The position numbers and the translations under genes were made by a program. DNA of 38,550 bases, from assembly GCA_001794945.1 (NCBI GenBank), contig MGMJ01000127.1, positions 16,696 through 55,245 of the forward strand, written 5' to 3'. This document shows, piece by piece, positions 1 through 8,464 of the stretch. Below the pieces are notes generated by a model. The model made no database searches, had not been told where the DNA came from, and was given only the letters and a program-made list of their open reading frames with translations. This DNA comes from Chloroflexi bacterium GWC2_73_18. Lineage in GTDB: Bacteria > Chloroflexota > Limnocylindria > Limnocylindrales > CSP1-4. The stretch's first letter is position 1. Each line of letters starts with the position of its first letter.

Positions 1-301
1 CCGTGGCCTCGGGCGTCTCGTCGGCGTCAGGCGACTCGCTCGCCTCGGGCGACTCGCTCGCCTCGGGCGACTCGTCGGCGTCGGGGGCTTCGGTGGCGTC
101 CGGGCTCTCGGTCGGCTCTGCGGTCGCTTCGGTCGCTTCGGCATCCGGCGTCTCCGCTGCGGACGTCGCCTCGGGCGAGGCCACGGGCGAGGCTGGCCCC
201 AGGAGGCCGTTCGCGCCCAGCGCCAGGCCCACGATCAGGAAGAGGCTCGCCACGGCCACTCCGATCCCGCGGATCAGCCGGTCGGATAGGGCGGTCTTCA
301 T
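1..301 (-). CDS. Anchored or secreted Ser/Glu/Pro/Asp-rich protein, 3' end outside window
   Basis: This gene is absent from the ORF track because it runs off the left edge. Reading the minus strand from the ATG at 301 gives about 100 residues: MKTALSDRLIRG, then one hydrophobic segment (about residues 13-33, rich in V, A, L, F and G), then an acidic low-complexity tail built from SPEASE- and DADE-like hexads. A GGAGAG Shine-Dalgarno lies about 8 nt before the ATG and supports the start. The layout is that of a signal peptide or membrane anchor followed by a flexible acidic linker; any folded domain would lie beyond the edge. No function can be assigned. It is transcribed in the same direction as the M16 peptidases, 148 bp downstream of them. 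Confidence 0.6.
   Translation of the reverse strand, partial: MKTALSDRLIRGIGVAVASLFLIVGLALGANGLLGPASPVASPEATSAAETPDAEATEATAEPTESPDATEAPDADESPEASESPEASESPDADETPEAT
13..84. repeat. Four 18-bp tandem units in coding sequence
   Basis: Four consecutive 18-bp units start at 13, 31, 49 and 67. The two middle units are identical (gcgactcgctcgcctcgg) and the outer two are diverged. On the minus strand each unit encodes six residues of the acidic Ser/Pro/Glu tail, so copy-number change would alter linker length without shifting the frame. Confidence 0.8.
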
Positions 302-449
302 CGGTCGGTCTCTCCGTCGCTTGGGCGCGCCTCGTGCGAGCCTTCTACCTCTCCCGAGGCAGACCCGGCCCGCGAAGTTTCACGTCCCGCTCGCGCGGGC
401 GGCTCGCCTCGTGCCGGCCAACGGTGCACCCCAGCGCGCCCGGTCGCGG

Positions 450-1826
450 CTAGGCCTCGCGCACGACCTGCACGTCGCCGAAGCCGGCCGCGCGCAGGTC
501 GGCGTCGACCGCGTCCGCGTCACCGACGACGAGGATGGCGACCCGGTCGGGATGGATCCGCGCCCTGGCGACTTGCTGGACCTGCTCGGCGGTGACGGCG
601 GAGACCGCCGGTCGGTAGCGTTCCAGCTCGTCGTCGGGCAGCCCGTGCACGACCAACCCACCGATCGCCGCGGCGATCGCGCCGGGCGTCTCGAAACGAA
701 GCGGGAAGACGCCGACCAGGAAGTCGCGGGCAGCGGCGAGCTCTTCGGCTTGCACCGGCTCGTCGCGGATCCGCTCCAGCTCGGCCAGGGTGTCGGCGAT
801 CGCCGGGGCGGTCGCATCCGTCCGCACTGCAGTCCGGACGGTGAACGGCCCGGCGGCGCGCCGGAAATCGAAGGAGGCGCTGGCGCCATACGTGTAGCCC
901 TTCTCCTCGCGCAGCTTGAGCTGCAGCCGCGAGCGGAAGAGACCGCCGAGGATCGCCCCCGTGACCGCCGTGGCGTGGAAGTCGGCGATGCGGCGCGGCA
1001 CGCCGACGTGGCCGATGCGAAGCTCCGACTGCACGGAGCCGGGCCGATCGACCAGCCGCACGAAGGTCCGCTCGACCGAGTCACGGTCGTCGACCGGCAC
1101 GGCTCCGACCGGCGCGGCCGTGTGCCAGTCGCCGAAGAGCCGCTCCAGCGTCTCCGCCACGGCCTCCTCCTCGACCTCGCCGGCGACGACGAGGGTGGCG
1201 CGCGCCGGATCGGCCGCCGCCGCGAAGCGCGCCGCGACGGCGGCCCGGTCGAGCCGTCCGACGGTCGGCTCCAGCCCGCCCACGGGACGCGCGTACGGCG
1301 AGCCCTCCCGGTAGATCGCGGCCAGGAAGTGGAGTTCCGCCAGGCGCCGCGGCTCCGCGCGCGCCTGCATCAGGTCGGCCAGGCGCTCGTCACGGAGGCG
1401 CGCCACCTCGCTCTCCGGGAAGACCGGCCGGAGGGCCACCTCGGCAAGGAGCGCGAGCGCCGGCTCGAGCCGGGCGACCGGCACGGCGAGACCGATCGAG
1501 AGGCCGTCCCAGCCCGCCTCGGCGTGGAGATCGGCACCGAGCCGCTCGGTCGCCTCGATCAGCTCGATCGCCGAGTACCGTTCGGTCCCCTCGGTGAGCG
1601 CCTGGGCTGCGAGCACCGACACGCCGCCGACCTCGGCGCGCTCGGCAGCGGCGCCGCCCTCCAGGATCAGCCGCGCCGAGACGAGCGGGCGGCCCGGCAC
1701 GGGCGCGGTCAGCAGCGCCGCGCCGCAGGCGAGTCGACGGCGGCGGAAGACCGGGAAGTGGTACGGCCGGGGCGTGCCGGCCGCGGGGCGCCGGCCGGGC
1801 ACACCGAGCCCGCCGCCGGCGCTCAC
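450..1826 (-). CDS. M16 family peptidase-like protein, non-catalytic partner
   Basis: This 458-residue protein has the two-domain M16 (insulinase/processing-peptidase) fold. Motifs include an N-terminal LILEGGAAAE stretch, ALTEGTERYSAIEL, and the C-terminal signature KLREEKGYTYGAS with a following VRTAVRTDAT strand. The zinc-binding HXXEH motif is absent. In M16B pairs one subunit carries zinc and the other supplies the conserved Arg/Tyr substrate-holding motif, and this protein fits the second role. Its GTG start overlaps the stop of the upstream HXXEH peptidase (GTGA), so the two are translationally coupled and probably form a heterodimer. Substrates are unknown; bacterial relatives degrade small peptides or damaged proteins. 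Confidence 0.85.
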   Translation of the reverse strand: MSAGGGLGVPGRRPAAGTPRPYHFPVFRRRRLACGAALLTAPVPGRPLVSARLILEGGAAAERAEVGGVSVLAAQALTEGTERYSAIELIEATERLGADLHAEAGWDGLSIGLAVPVARLEPALALLAEVALRPVFPESEVARLRDERLADLMQARAEPRRLAELHFLAAIYREGSPYARPVGGLEPTVGRLDRAAVAARFAAAADPARATLVVAGEVEEEAVAETLERLFGDWHTAAPVGAVPVDDRDSVERTFVRLVDRPGSVQSELRIGHVGVPRRIADFHATAVTGAILGGLFRSRLQLKLREEKGYTYGASASFDFRRAAGPFTVRTAVRTDATAPAIADTLAELERIRDEPVQAEELAAARDFLVGVFPLRFETPGAIAAAIGGLVVHGLPDDELERYRPAVSAVTAEQVQQVARARIHPDRVAILVVGDADAVDADLRAAGFGDVQVVREA

Positions 1827-3205
1827 GTCTCGCCGCCCGACCCGGATGGAACGTACGTGATGACGGCCCGGTTGTCGAGCGCCACGACCGTCCGGGAGAC
1901 GTCCAGGACGGCATCCGCGTCGACGGCGACGTAGCGTGACAGGTGCGTGTTGATGCGGCCCGGGTCGTCGAGGAGGGTGGCGAACATGGAGAGCCGGTCG
2001 GCGCGCTCCTCGACCTGCTGCAGGGCGGCCAGCTCGCTCGTCTCGATCAGCGCCTGGGCGCGGGCCAGCTCGTCCGGGCTGACCGACTCGCCGGCGATGC
2101 GATCGAGCTCCTCCAGGCAGGCCGTCTCCACCCGCTCGATCGGCGCCTCCGCCGCGGCCGTGGCCACGACCACGAACATCGACCCACCGCCGACCAGCCC
2201 GAAGGCGGCCGCGGAGACGTCCTGGGCGATCCGCTCCTCGCGCACCAGCCGGCGGTGGAGCCGGCTGCCGCGCCCGCCGGCCAGGATCTGCGCCGCCACC
2301 TCGAGCGCCTCGAAGGCGGGGTCGCCGAAGACCGGCGCCCGGAAGCCGAGGTGGAGGCGCGCCAGGGGGACGTCGTCGACGACTCGCTCGCGGTACTCCG
2401 CCCCGATCCGCGGCGGTAGATCCGTCGGGGGGAGCGCCGGGATCGCCGGGTTCGGCGGGATCGGGCCGAAGTGGCGGTCGACCCAGGACCGCGCCTGCGC
2501 CGGGTCGAAGTCGCCGGCGATGCTGAGGACCGCGTTGTTCGGCGCGTACCAGGTCCGGAAGAAGCCGCGGACGTCCTCGAGGCTGGCCGCATCGAGGTCC
2601 TCCATCGACCCGATGGTGGAATGGTGGTAGGGGTGATCTGGCGGGAAGAGGGCAGCTTGCAGCTTCTCGTAGGCGAGCCCGTAGGGCTGGTTGTCGTAGC
2701 GCAGGCGGCGCTCGTTCTTGACCACCTCGCGCTGGTTGTCGAGGTTCGCCTGGCTGAGCGCGTCAAGGAGCGTCGCCAGCCGGTCCGCCTCGAGCCAGAG
2801 GGCCAGTTCGAGCTGGTGCGAGGGGAGCGTCTCGAAGTAGTTGGTCCGATCGAGCCAGGTCGTCGCGTTGCACGTGCCGCCGACCGCCTGGATCAGCCCC
2901 ATGTGCTCGGTCTTGGCGACGTGGCGCGAGCCCTGGAACATGATGTGCTCGAAGAGGTGAGCGAACCCGGTCTTGCCGGACTGCTCGTGCTTCGAGCCGA
3001 CGTCGTACCAGAGGTTGACGGCGGCGACCGGAGCCAGGCGGTCTTCGGAAAGGATCAGGCGTAGCCCGTTGTCAAGGCGCTCGTCGGTGAACGGGACGAA
3101 CGGCCCGGCACGGGGCGGGCTGCGGTCGGGTACGGGTCGTGACACGGGCTGCTGATTGTGGCACGACGGGCGTCGCCGGCGCCGCGGTCCTCCGCAACTG
3201 ATCAT
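1823..3205 (-). CDS. M16 family zinc peptidase, catalytic subunit
   Basis: The 460-residue ORF contains the inverted zinc motif HLFEH at about residues 83-87 and the downstream zinc-ligand Glu in VVKNERR near residue 165, giving a complete HXXEH...E site. The family start normally lies just before 'RLDNGLRLIL', so the first 30 or so Arg/Pro-rich residues may not be translated; a GTG at 3145 is an alternative start. No signal peptide is evident, so the enzyme is probably cytoplasmic. It overlaps by 4 bases with the non-catalytic partner downstream. It lies 39 bp after the glycosyltransferase on the same strand, so it may be the tail of the large operon or a separate unit. Confidence 0.9.
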   Translation of the reverse strand: MISCGGPRRRRRPSCHNQQPVSRPVPDRSPPRAGPFVPFTDERLDNGLRLILSEDRLAPVAAVNLWYDVGSKHEQSGKTGFAHLFEHIMFQGSRHVAKTEHMGLIQAVGGTCNATTWLDRTNYFETLPSHQLELALWLEADRLATLLDALSQANLDNQREVVKNERRLRYDNQPYGLAYEKLQAALFPPDHPYHHSTIGSMEDLDAASLEDVRGFFRTWYAPNNAVLSIAGDFDPAQARSWVDRHFGPIPPNPAIPALPPTDLPPRIGAEYRERVVDDVPLARLHLGFRAPVFGDPAFEALEVAAQILAGGRGSRLHRRLVREERIAQDVSAAAFGLVGGGSMFVVVATAAAEAPIERVETACLEELDRIAGESVSPDELARAQALIETSELAALQQVEERADRLSMFATLLDDPGRINTHLSRYVAVDADAVLDVSRTVVALDNRAVITYVPSGSGGET

Positions 3206-3244
3206 GAGACAGCGGATCCACGAGCGCCACGCCGGCGGCGGGCT

Positions 3245-4441
3245 TCAGCCGGCCAGCCCCCGGTAGACCGCCAGGTGGCGTTCGGCCGATGAGCGCCAGT
3301 CGAAGCGCCGCGCCGTGGCGAAGCCGCCGGCGCGCAACCGCTCGGCCAGGCCGCCCTCCGAGGCCGCACGCAGCAGCGCGCCGGCGAGCGCGCCCTCGTC
3401 GTCCGGCGGCACCAGCAAGGCGTTCTCGCCGTCGACCAGGTACTCGCGGAGGACGCTGATCCCGCTCGCCACGACCGGCAGGCCGGACGCCTGCGCCTCC
3501 AGCACCACGAGGCCCCAGCCCTCCTTGAGCGACGGGAAGGCGAAGACGTCGGCGGCCCGCAGCAGGGCGGTCAGCCGCTCCTGCTCGACCGGGCCGAGGA
3601 GGCGGACGGCCCCGGGCGCCAGCCGGCCCGAGGCGAGGAGCCCCGCCAGCTCGCGATCGAAGCCGTCCCGGTAGGCCCGGTAGTCGAAGAGCGTCTCGCC
3701 GCCGGCGATGACGAGGAGCGGGCGGCGGCCGGTCGCCGCGGCAAGGCGCGGCGCGGCCCGGACGAAGGCGCGCAGCAGCACCAGCGTGTTCTTCCGGGGC
3801 TCGACGCCCCCGACGGCGAGCACGGCGACGGTGCCGTCGAGGCCCAGTCCGGCGCGCAGGCGCTCGCGCTCGGCCGCGTCAGGGGGCGGCCCGAAGCGCG
3901 CCAGGTCGACGCCGTTGTGGACGACCTGCGCGGAGACGCCCCAGTCCTCGGCGAGGAGACGGCGCCACCACTCGCTGACCACGAGCACGACGTCCGGCTC
4001 CACGATCGAGCGGCGCTGGCAGGCGACCAGCGCGGCGCTGGTGAAGTCGTCGACGTGGTGGACCGTGCGCACGAGCGCGGGGATCCGCCCGTCGTCGCGC
4101 AGCCGGAGCAGGGCGTTGGCGCTGATGCAGTCCTCGGCGTGGTAGACGTCGAAACGCGCGCCGGCGGCGAGCGCCACCTCGAGGTGGGCGACGTAGGCCT
4201 CGATGTAGCGCCCGATCCGCTCGTCGATCGGTTCCCCCGACCGTTCGGCGACCGGGATGAAGGTGGCCGGCACGGCGGTCGGGCGGAAGAAGCCGGCGCG
4301 GCCCGGTTTCTCGAGGGCGAAGAGCCGGACCTCCTGGCCCGATTCGGCGAGCGCCTCGGCCAGCTGCAGAGCGTGGACGACGCCGCCGCGCGGGCGGGAC
4401 GAGTAGGTGAAGAGAGCGACGCGCAGCGCCGCGTCAGCCAC
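3245..4441 (-). CDS. MSMEG_0565-type family 4 glycosyltransferase
   Basis: The protein has about 398 residues from a GTG at 4441, which overlaps the fdrA stop by 8 bases. The longer track ORF (start 4657) adds an Arg/Pro-rich shadow. It begins LRVALFTYSSRPRGG and continues with VVHALQLAEAL, the N-terminal signature I associate with the MSMEG_0565 glycosyltransferase family. The GT-B C-terminal domain carries the E-x7-E motif in KEGWGLVVLEAQASGLPVVAS. The acceptor and sugar donor are unknown. Members of this family recur beside the Nit1C/MSMEG_0567-0572 genes, and homologues of those lie at 17-21 kb here. Its position at the end of the comA operon therefore ties the two blocks together. Cytoplasmic, with no membrane segment seen. 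Confidence 0.85.
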   Translation of the reverse strand: MADAALRVALFTYSSRPRGGVVHALQLAEALAESGQEVRLFALEKPGRAGFFRPTAVPATFIPVAERSGEPIDERIGRYIEAYVAHLEVALAAGARFDVYHAEDCISANALLRLRDDGRIPALVRTVHHVDDFTSAALVACQRRSIVEPDVVLVVSEWWRRLLAEDWGVSAQVVHNGVDLARFGPPPDAAERERLRAGLGLDGTVAVLAVGGVEPRKNTLVLLRAFVRAAPRLAAATGRRPLLVIAGGETLFDYRAYRDGFDRELAGLLASGRLAPGAVRLLGPVEQERLTALLRAADVFAFPSLKEGWGLVVLEAQASGLPVVASGISVLREYLVDGENALLVPPDDEGALAGALLRAASEGGLAERLRAGGFATARRFDWRSSAERHLAVYRGLAG

Positions 4442-5993
4442 GCCCGGCCACGATGAGGCCGGCGAGCCGCGCCGCCTGGGCGTTCGTCGGCAGCACGAGG
4501 GCGCCGGCGTCGCGCAGCGCCGCCTCCTGGCGCGGCAGTCCCTGGGGGTCGAGGTCCGTGCCGCAGACGTGAGCGACGACGGCGAGCTCCCGTCCGGCGG
4601 CCTCCGCGGCAGCGCGCGCGGCGGCGATCCCCGGGGCGAGCGCACCCGCCGGGTCATCGTGGGCGCCGTGGCCGAGGACGACGTCGAGCAGGACCACCGC
4701 CGTGGCCGGGTCGGCCGCCTCGTCCGCGAGCCGCTCGAGACGGAGGCGCGGATCGATCATGGGGTGGGGCCGGCCCCGCGTGAACTCCTCCTCGCCCAGG
4801 TCCACGAGGGCGTGACCCTCGCTCCACCAGGGATCGGCGAGACGCAGCGAGGCGTCACCGCCGGCATTCGAGCGGACCGGGCCGAGCTGCCCGTCGCGCA
4901 GCACGAGGAGCGCCTCGTCGCACAGGCTGCCGCCGGAGTAGAGCCCTCGGATGAAGCGCTGGCCGGGCGCCAGTCCGGCCGCCGTCGACGCCGCCATCGC
5001 CTCGAGCGCGCCGGCCGCCGGCGCGAACGGGTCAGCACCGTCGCCGCCGAGGGCGCGAAGCGCCGCCGCGGCGGCCGCCTCGAGCGTCGCCGCGAAGGCC
5101 AGGTTCCCGCCGCCGACGGTCGCCGGCTCGCCGCCCAGGAAGGCGACGACGACCGGCTTGCCGGCCTCACGGGCGAGCGCCAGGACGCGGTCGGCGACCG
5201 CCCGCTGCGGCGGCTTGGAGAGAAGGACCATGACGCGAGTCGCCGGGTCGGCCGCCAGGAACTCGAGACCCGCTCGCGTCGTCAGCCCGCCGACCGCCTC
5301 CGTCAGGTCGCGTCCGCCCGTCCCGATCGCCTGGCTGATGCCGCTCCCGCCGCGGTGGACCAGGACGGTCACCTCCTGGAGCCCGGTCCCCGACCCGGCG
5401 ACGAGGCCGATCGGCCCGCGCCGTACGGCGTTGGCGAAGCCGAGCCCGACGCCGTCGAGGATCGCCGTGCCGGCGCCCGGGCCCATCAGCAGCCGCCCGC
5501 GGGCGCGCGCCTCCTCCTTGAGATCGCGCTCCGCGGTGACGTCGACGTTGTCGCTGAAGAGGAGCACGTGGAGGCCGGCCTCGAGGGCATGGACCGCCTC
5601 CAGCGCCGCGTACTCGCCGGCGACCGACACGACGGCGACCTCGGCGCCCCCCAGCTCGCCGACGGCGGCGCGCAGGGTCCGGGCCTGCCGTCTCGCGGCC
5701 GTGCCCGGCGCCGGCCGCGAAGCCTCGACGAGCAGCTCCTCGGCACGCGCCAGGGCGGCCGCCGCCGTCGCCTCGTCGGCCGCGTCCACGGCGATCACGA
5801 GATCGTCCGGCCGTGCCCCGGCGACCTCGCCGACGAGCATCCCCGCCTCGGCCAGCAGCCGGCGGTTGGCGTCGGTCGCCATGGCCACGGTCGCGCGGCT
5901 GACGCCCGGGAAGGCGGCCAGCTCCTCGGAGAGGCGCATCAGGCGGACCGAGTCCTGGTAGAGCCCCGACTTGCAGCGCGCGGCGACGCTCAC
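4434..5993 (-). CDS. fdrA: FdrA-family protein (AllF-like; succinyl-CoA synthetase fold)
   Basis: This 519-residue protein is close to E. coli FdrA in order and motifs: KSGLYQDSVRLM at the N-terminus, then MGPGAGTAILDGVGLGFAN, GLVAGSGTGLQEVTVLVHRG, SQAIGTGGRDL, and C-terminal VVLLDVVLGHGAHDDP. FdrA proteins resemble the CoA-ligase fold of succinyl-CoA synthetase. With DUF1116 and DUF2877 partners, E. coli FdrA (AllF) has been reported to form an oxamate carbamoyltransferase that makes carbamoyl phosphate. Both partners are in this operon (7015-8460 and 16166-16990). The GTG start overlaps the FmdB-like gene's stop (GTGA). The actual substrate in this CoM-gene context is unknown. Confidence 0.9.
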   Translation of the reverse strand: MSVAARCKSGLYQDSVRLMRLSEELAAFPGVSRATVAMATDANRRLLAEAGMLVGEVAGARPDDLVIAVDAADEATAAAALARAEELLVEASRPAPGTAARRQARTLRAAVGELGGAEVAVVSVAGEYAALEAVHALEAGLHVLLFSDNVDVTAERDLKEEARARGRLLMGPGAGTAILDGVGLGFANAVRRGPIGLVAGSGTGLQEVTVLVHRGGSGISQAIGTGGRDLTEAVGGLTTRAGLEFLAADPATRVMVLLSKPPQRAVADRVLALAREAGKPVVVAFLGGEPATVGGGNLAFAATLEAAAAAALRALGGDGADPFAPAAGALEAMAASTAAGLAPGQRFIRGLYSGGSLCDEALLVLRDGQLGPVRSNAGGDASLRLADPWWSEGHALVDLGEEEFTRGRPHPMIDPRLRLERLADEAADPATAVVLLDVVLGHGAHDDPAGALAPGIAAARAAAEAAGRELAVVAHVCGTDLDPQGLPRQEAALRDAGALVLPTNAQAARLAGLIVAGRG

Positions 5994-6367
5994 GGCGCGC
6001 CTCGACGCTTCGCCGCGCGCGGCTTCCGCTCCTCCTTGACGCCGCGCACCAGCTCCTGGAGCTTCGCCGGCTCGGTGCCGCGCTCGGCCTCGCGGGCGAC
6101 CTCGCGGATGGCGGCATCACCGGTCCGCTCCGCGTACCGCGCGGCGACGTCCCGCGTCAGAGCCCGGCCGTCGGCGGCACGCAGCTCCCCCGGCGCCGGC
6201 GTTCCCGGCGCCGGGCCGCCACGCAGGACCGCGGGCGCGCTGATCCGGCGCGTCATCCGCTCGCTCCCGCAGCGCGCGCAGCGAACGGCCGGCGTCTCGT
6301 CGAGGCGGCGGGTCCAGACCTCGATCCGCTCGCCGCAGGCGGCGCAGTCGTACTCGTGGATCGGCAT
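5990..6367 (-). CDS. FmdB-type zinc-ribbon protein
   Basis: This 125-residue protein opens with MPIHEYDCAACGERIEVW and a second CARCGSE knuckle, the CxxC...CxxC zinc ribbon of the FmdB regulatory family (residues 1-45). The remainder is Arg/Lys/Glu-rich and probably helical or disordered, ending in KPRAAKRRGAP. FmdB ribbons are often co-encoded with amidases and formamidases, where they are presumed regulatory or to bind nucleic acid or a partner protein. Here it is packed between a 215-residue unknown (3-nt gap) and fdrA (4-base overlap). That suggests an accessory role for the FdrA/DUF1116/DUF2877 enzyme. Confidence 0.85.
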   Translation of the reverse strand: MPIHEYDCAACGERIEVWTRRLDETPAVRCARCGSERMTRRISAPAVLRGGPAPGTPAPGELRAADGRALTRDVAARYAERTGDAAIREVAREAERGTEPAKLQELVRGVKEERKPRAAKRRGAP

Positions 6368-6370
6368 CGC

Positions 6371-7018
6371 TCAGCCCCTCCCGCCCCAGCGGCGCCGCGC
6401 TCGGGCGAAGGCCCGCGCCAGCGCCGCGCGGTCGGCGTAGGCGCGCGGCCGGACGAGCGGCCGTGCCCCGCGGATCGGTGCTCCGCTCTGCGGGTCGACG
6501 GGGAGGACCTCGAGCCAGCAGGTCTCTCCTCGCTCCCAGTCGACCGCGGAGTAGCCGTAGAGGGCCACGCCGGCCCGCGTGTGGAGCTCCACGCGCCGGT
6601 AGGTCCGCTGTCCGGCGAAGGTCACCTCGCCGTCGAGCGCCACCAGCCAGGCCTGACCGGCCGCGCGGGCCGCGGCGAAGCGCTCCGCGGTCGTCTCCCG
6701 GATCACCTCGCCACGCAGCTCCTTGAGGCGCAGGTTGAAGGCGGCATCGCGCGCGGCGCCGATGTCGAGCCAGGCACCGCGCGGCAGCTCGAGCTCGACC
6801 AGCCGCCCCTCCACCCAGGCGGTCCCGCGCTCCGCGTAGGCGACCGCCAGGTCGTTCTCGGAGGAGACGTCGCGCAGCCCGTCGGCGAGCCCGCGCACCA
6901 GCTCGACCGACGTCTCGTAGAGGCTCGTCTCGACCCATGCCTGGGCGAAGAAGGCGTCCTCCGCGCGGCGCCAGCGGCGTTCCAGCTCGGGGTCGATGGT
7001 GACCGCCCGCCCGCTCAC
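6371..7018 (-). CDS. Unrecognised 215-residue protein, CoM/fdrA operon
   Basis: I do not recognise this family. The protein is soluble, has no signal peptide or membrane segment, and has a single Cys. It begins with an acidic, aromatic helical part (PELERRWRRAEDAFFAQAWVE) followed by alternating strands (TFAGQRTYRRVELHTR; VALYGYSAVDWERGE) and an Arg-rich C-terminal helix. Its GTG start overlaps the DUF1116 stop (GTGA) and its end lies 3 nt from the FmdB-like gene. Such coupling to DUF1116 and fdrA suggests a structural or assembly subunit of the same complex; this is inference from position only. Confidence 0.75.
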   Translation of the reverse strand: MSGRAVTIDPELERRWRRAEDAFFAQAWVETSLYETSVELVRGLADGLRDVSSENDLAVAYAERGTAWVEGRLVELELPRGAWLDIGAARDAAFNLRLKELRGEVIRETTAERFAAARAAGQAWLVALDGEVTFAGQRTYRRVELHTRAGVALYGYSAVDWERGETCWLEVLPVDPQSGAPIRGARPLVRPRAYADRAALARAFARARRRWGGRG

Positions 7019-8460
7019 GTCGGGCCCTCCTGCACGCCCGCCGCGCTCCCCGGCAGCGCGACCAGGGCGTCACGGAAGACCTCGAGCGGTGCGCGGGCGA
7101 CACCGGCGCCGATCTGGCCGGCCTCCGGGTCGCGCTCGTGGACGACCCCGGTGTCGATGACCGGGACGATGCCGGTCTCCACCACCAGGCGCACGTCGAT
7201 GCCGACCGGCGTCCCGGCGAAGCCGAGGGCCGGGACGGTGAAACCCGGGTGCGCGGCCAGCGTGATCGTGCGCATCTCCTCGGTGACGGCGAGCTGGTCC
7301 GCGACCGAGCCGCCGACGAAGGCGGCCATCGTCGGCGCCGCCGCCAGCGCCATCCCGCCGAGACCGACGACCTCGAGGATGGCGCTGTCGCCGATATCCC
7401 CGGCGGCGTCGGCGACCCCGAAGCCGGAGTGGTAGACCGCCTCGTCCATCGGCACGGCCGGGGCGACCGACCAGCGCTCGCCCAGCCCCCCGACGCGGAG
7501 CGCGAAGTCGACGCCGTTGCGGCTCATCCCGGTCACCACGCTGCTCCAGGGGACGCCGTGGGCCGCGTCGGCGGCGACCCGGCAGGCGGCCATCGTGACG
7601 GTGAGCGAGAAGAGCGAGTTCGCCTCCAGGAGGCGGACGGCGCGCGCCGCGACCGGACCCGGGACGCCGGCCTCCAGGAGCGGGCCAGCGAGACCGCGCA
7701 GGAGGAGCGCCGTGGTGGCGACGCAGCGCGCATGCAGCTCGTCGCCCATCTGGAGCGACTGGGCGAACAGGCCGAAGAGGTCGATCCCGCCGGCCCGGTC
7801 GAGCGCCGCCGAGAGCGTGCCAGCCAGCTCGTCGTGGAACCAGCGGAGCCGATCGAGCGCCCCGGCATCGGGGTTGCCGAGCCAGAGACTCCGTCCGCGC
7901 CCCTCGTTGATCGGGCTGAAGGCGGCCAGGCCGCTCGCCTCGTCGCGCGCGACGTGGACCGCCATCGAGGGCGAGACGACCGCCGCCATGGGGCAGGCGA
8001 CGGCGTGGTCGTACGCCGGCGCGAGCCGGATCTCGCCCGACTGGAGCGCCCGTACTGCGCTGTCCACGTCGGGCGCCCAGCCTTCGAAGACGGCGGCCCA
8101 GGCAGCAGCCCGCCGGTGGGGACCGCACATCCGCGCGTACCCGATCGGCGGCCCGGCGTGGAGGAGGAGCCGTCCATCCCGGAGCGCCGGGACCACTTCC
8201 CCGGCAGGCCGCACGCCGACCCAGCGCGGCCGGGCCCGGAAGAGCCGGGCCATCGTCTCGGCGTTCGCCGCCGCGATCCGCTCCCGCACGGCGCGATCGG
8301 CCACCAGGAGTCGCGCCAGGTCGGCGTCGCCGCCGGCCGGCGGGCGCCACGCGACCTCGGTGACGGGGACGCCCTGGGCGCGCAGTGCCTCGGCGAAGAC
8401 GTCGAGGCCGACGTTGACGACGCGGGGCGGCGTCGCGGCCAGGAGCCGGCTCTCGCTCAC
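7015..8460 (-). CDS. DUF1116 protein (YlbE/AllG-like)
   Basis: This 481-residue protein matches the DUF1116 family, the invariable neighbour of FdrA. The N-terminal ANAETMARLFRARPRWVGV, GPPIGYARMCGPHRRA and the later SRNGVDFALRVGGLGERW are typical. In E. coli the DUF1116 protein (YlbE, AllG) is a required part of the oxamate carbamoyltransferase. No membrane helices are convincing, so it is probably cytoplasmic. The GTG start lies 4 nt after the OsmC stop. Length agrees with the family (about 420-480). Its location inside an operon that also encodes ComA is the unusual point. Confidence 0.88.
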   Translation of the reverse strand: MSESRLLAATPPRVVNVGLDVFAEALRAQGVPVTEVAWRPPAGGDADLARLLVADRAVRERIAAANAETMARLFRARPRWVGVRPAGEVVPALRDGRLLLHAGPPIGYARMCGPHRRAAAWAAVFEGWAPDVDSAVRALQSGEIRLAPAYDHAVACPMAAVVSPSMAVHVARDEASGLAAFSPINEGRGRSLWLGNPDAGALDRLRWFHDELAGTLSAALDRAGGIDLFGLFAQSLQMGDELHARCVATTALLLRGLAGPLLEAGVPGPVAARAVRLLEANSLFSLTVTMAACRVAADAAHGVPWSSVVTGMSRNGVDFALRVGGLGERWSVAPAVPMDEAVYHSGFGVADAAGDIGDSAILEVVGLGGMALAAAPTMAAFVGGSVADQLAVTEEMRTITLAAHPGFTVPALGFAGTPVGIDVRLVVETGIVPVIDTGVVHERDPEAGQIGAGVARAPLEVFRDALVALPGSAAGVQEGPT

Positions 8461-8464
8461 CGTC

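Noticed and set aside
3-1934. Plus-strand ORF of 643 codons at the left edge
   Set aside because: It is antisense to the M16 peptidase and the anchored protein; its composition is low complexity and no motif is present.
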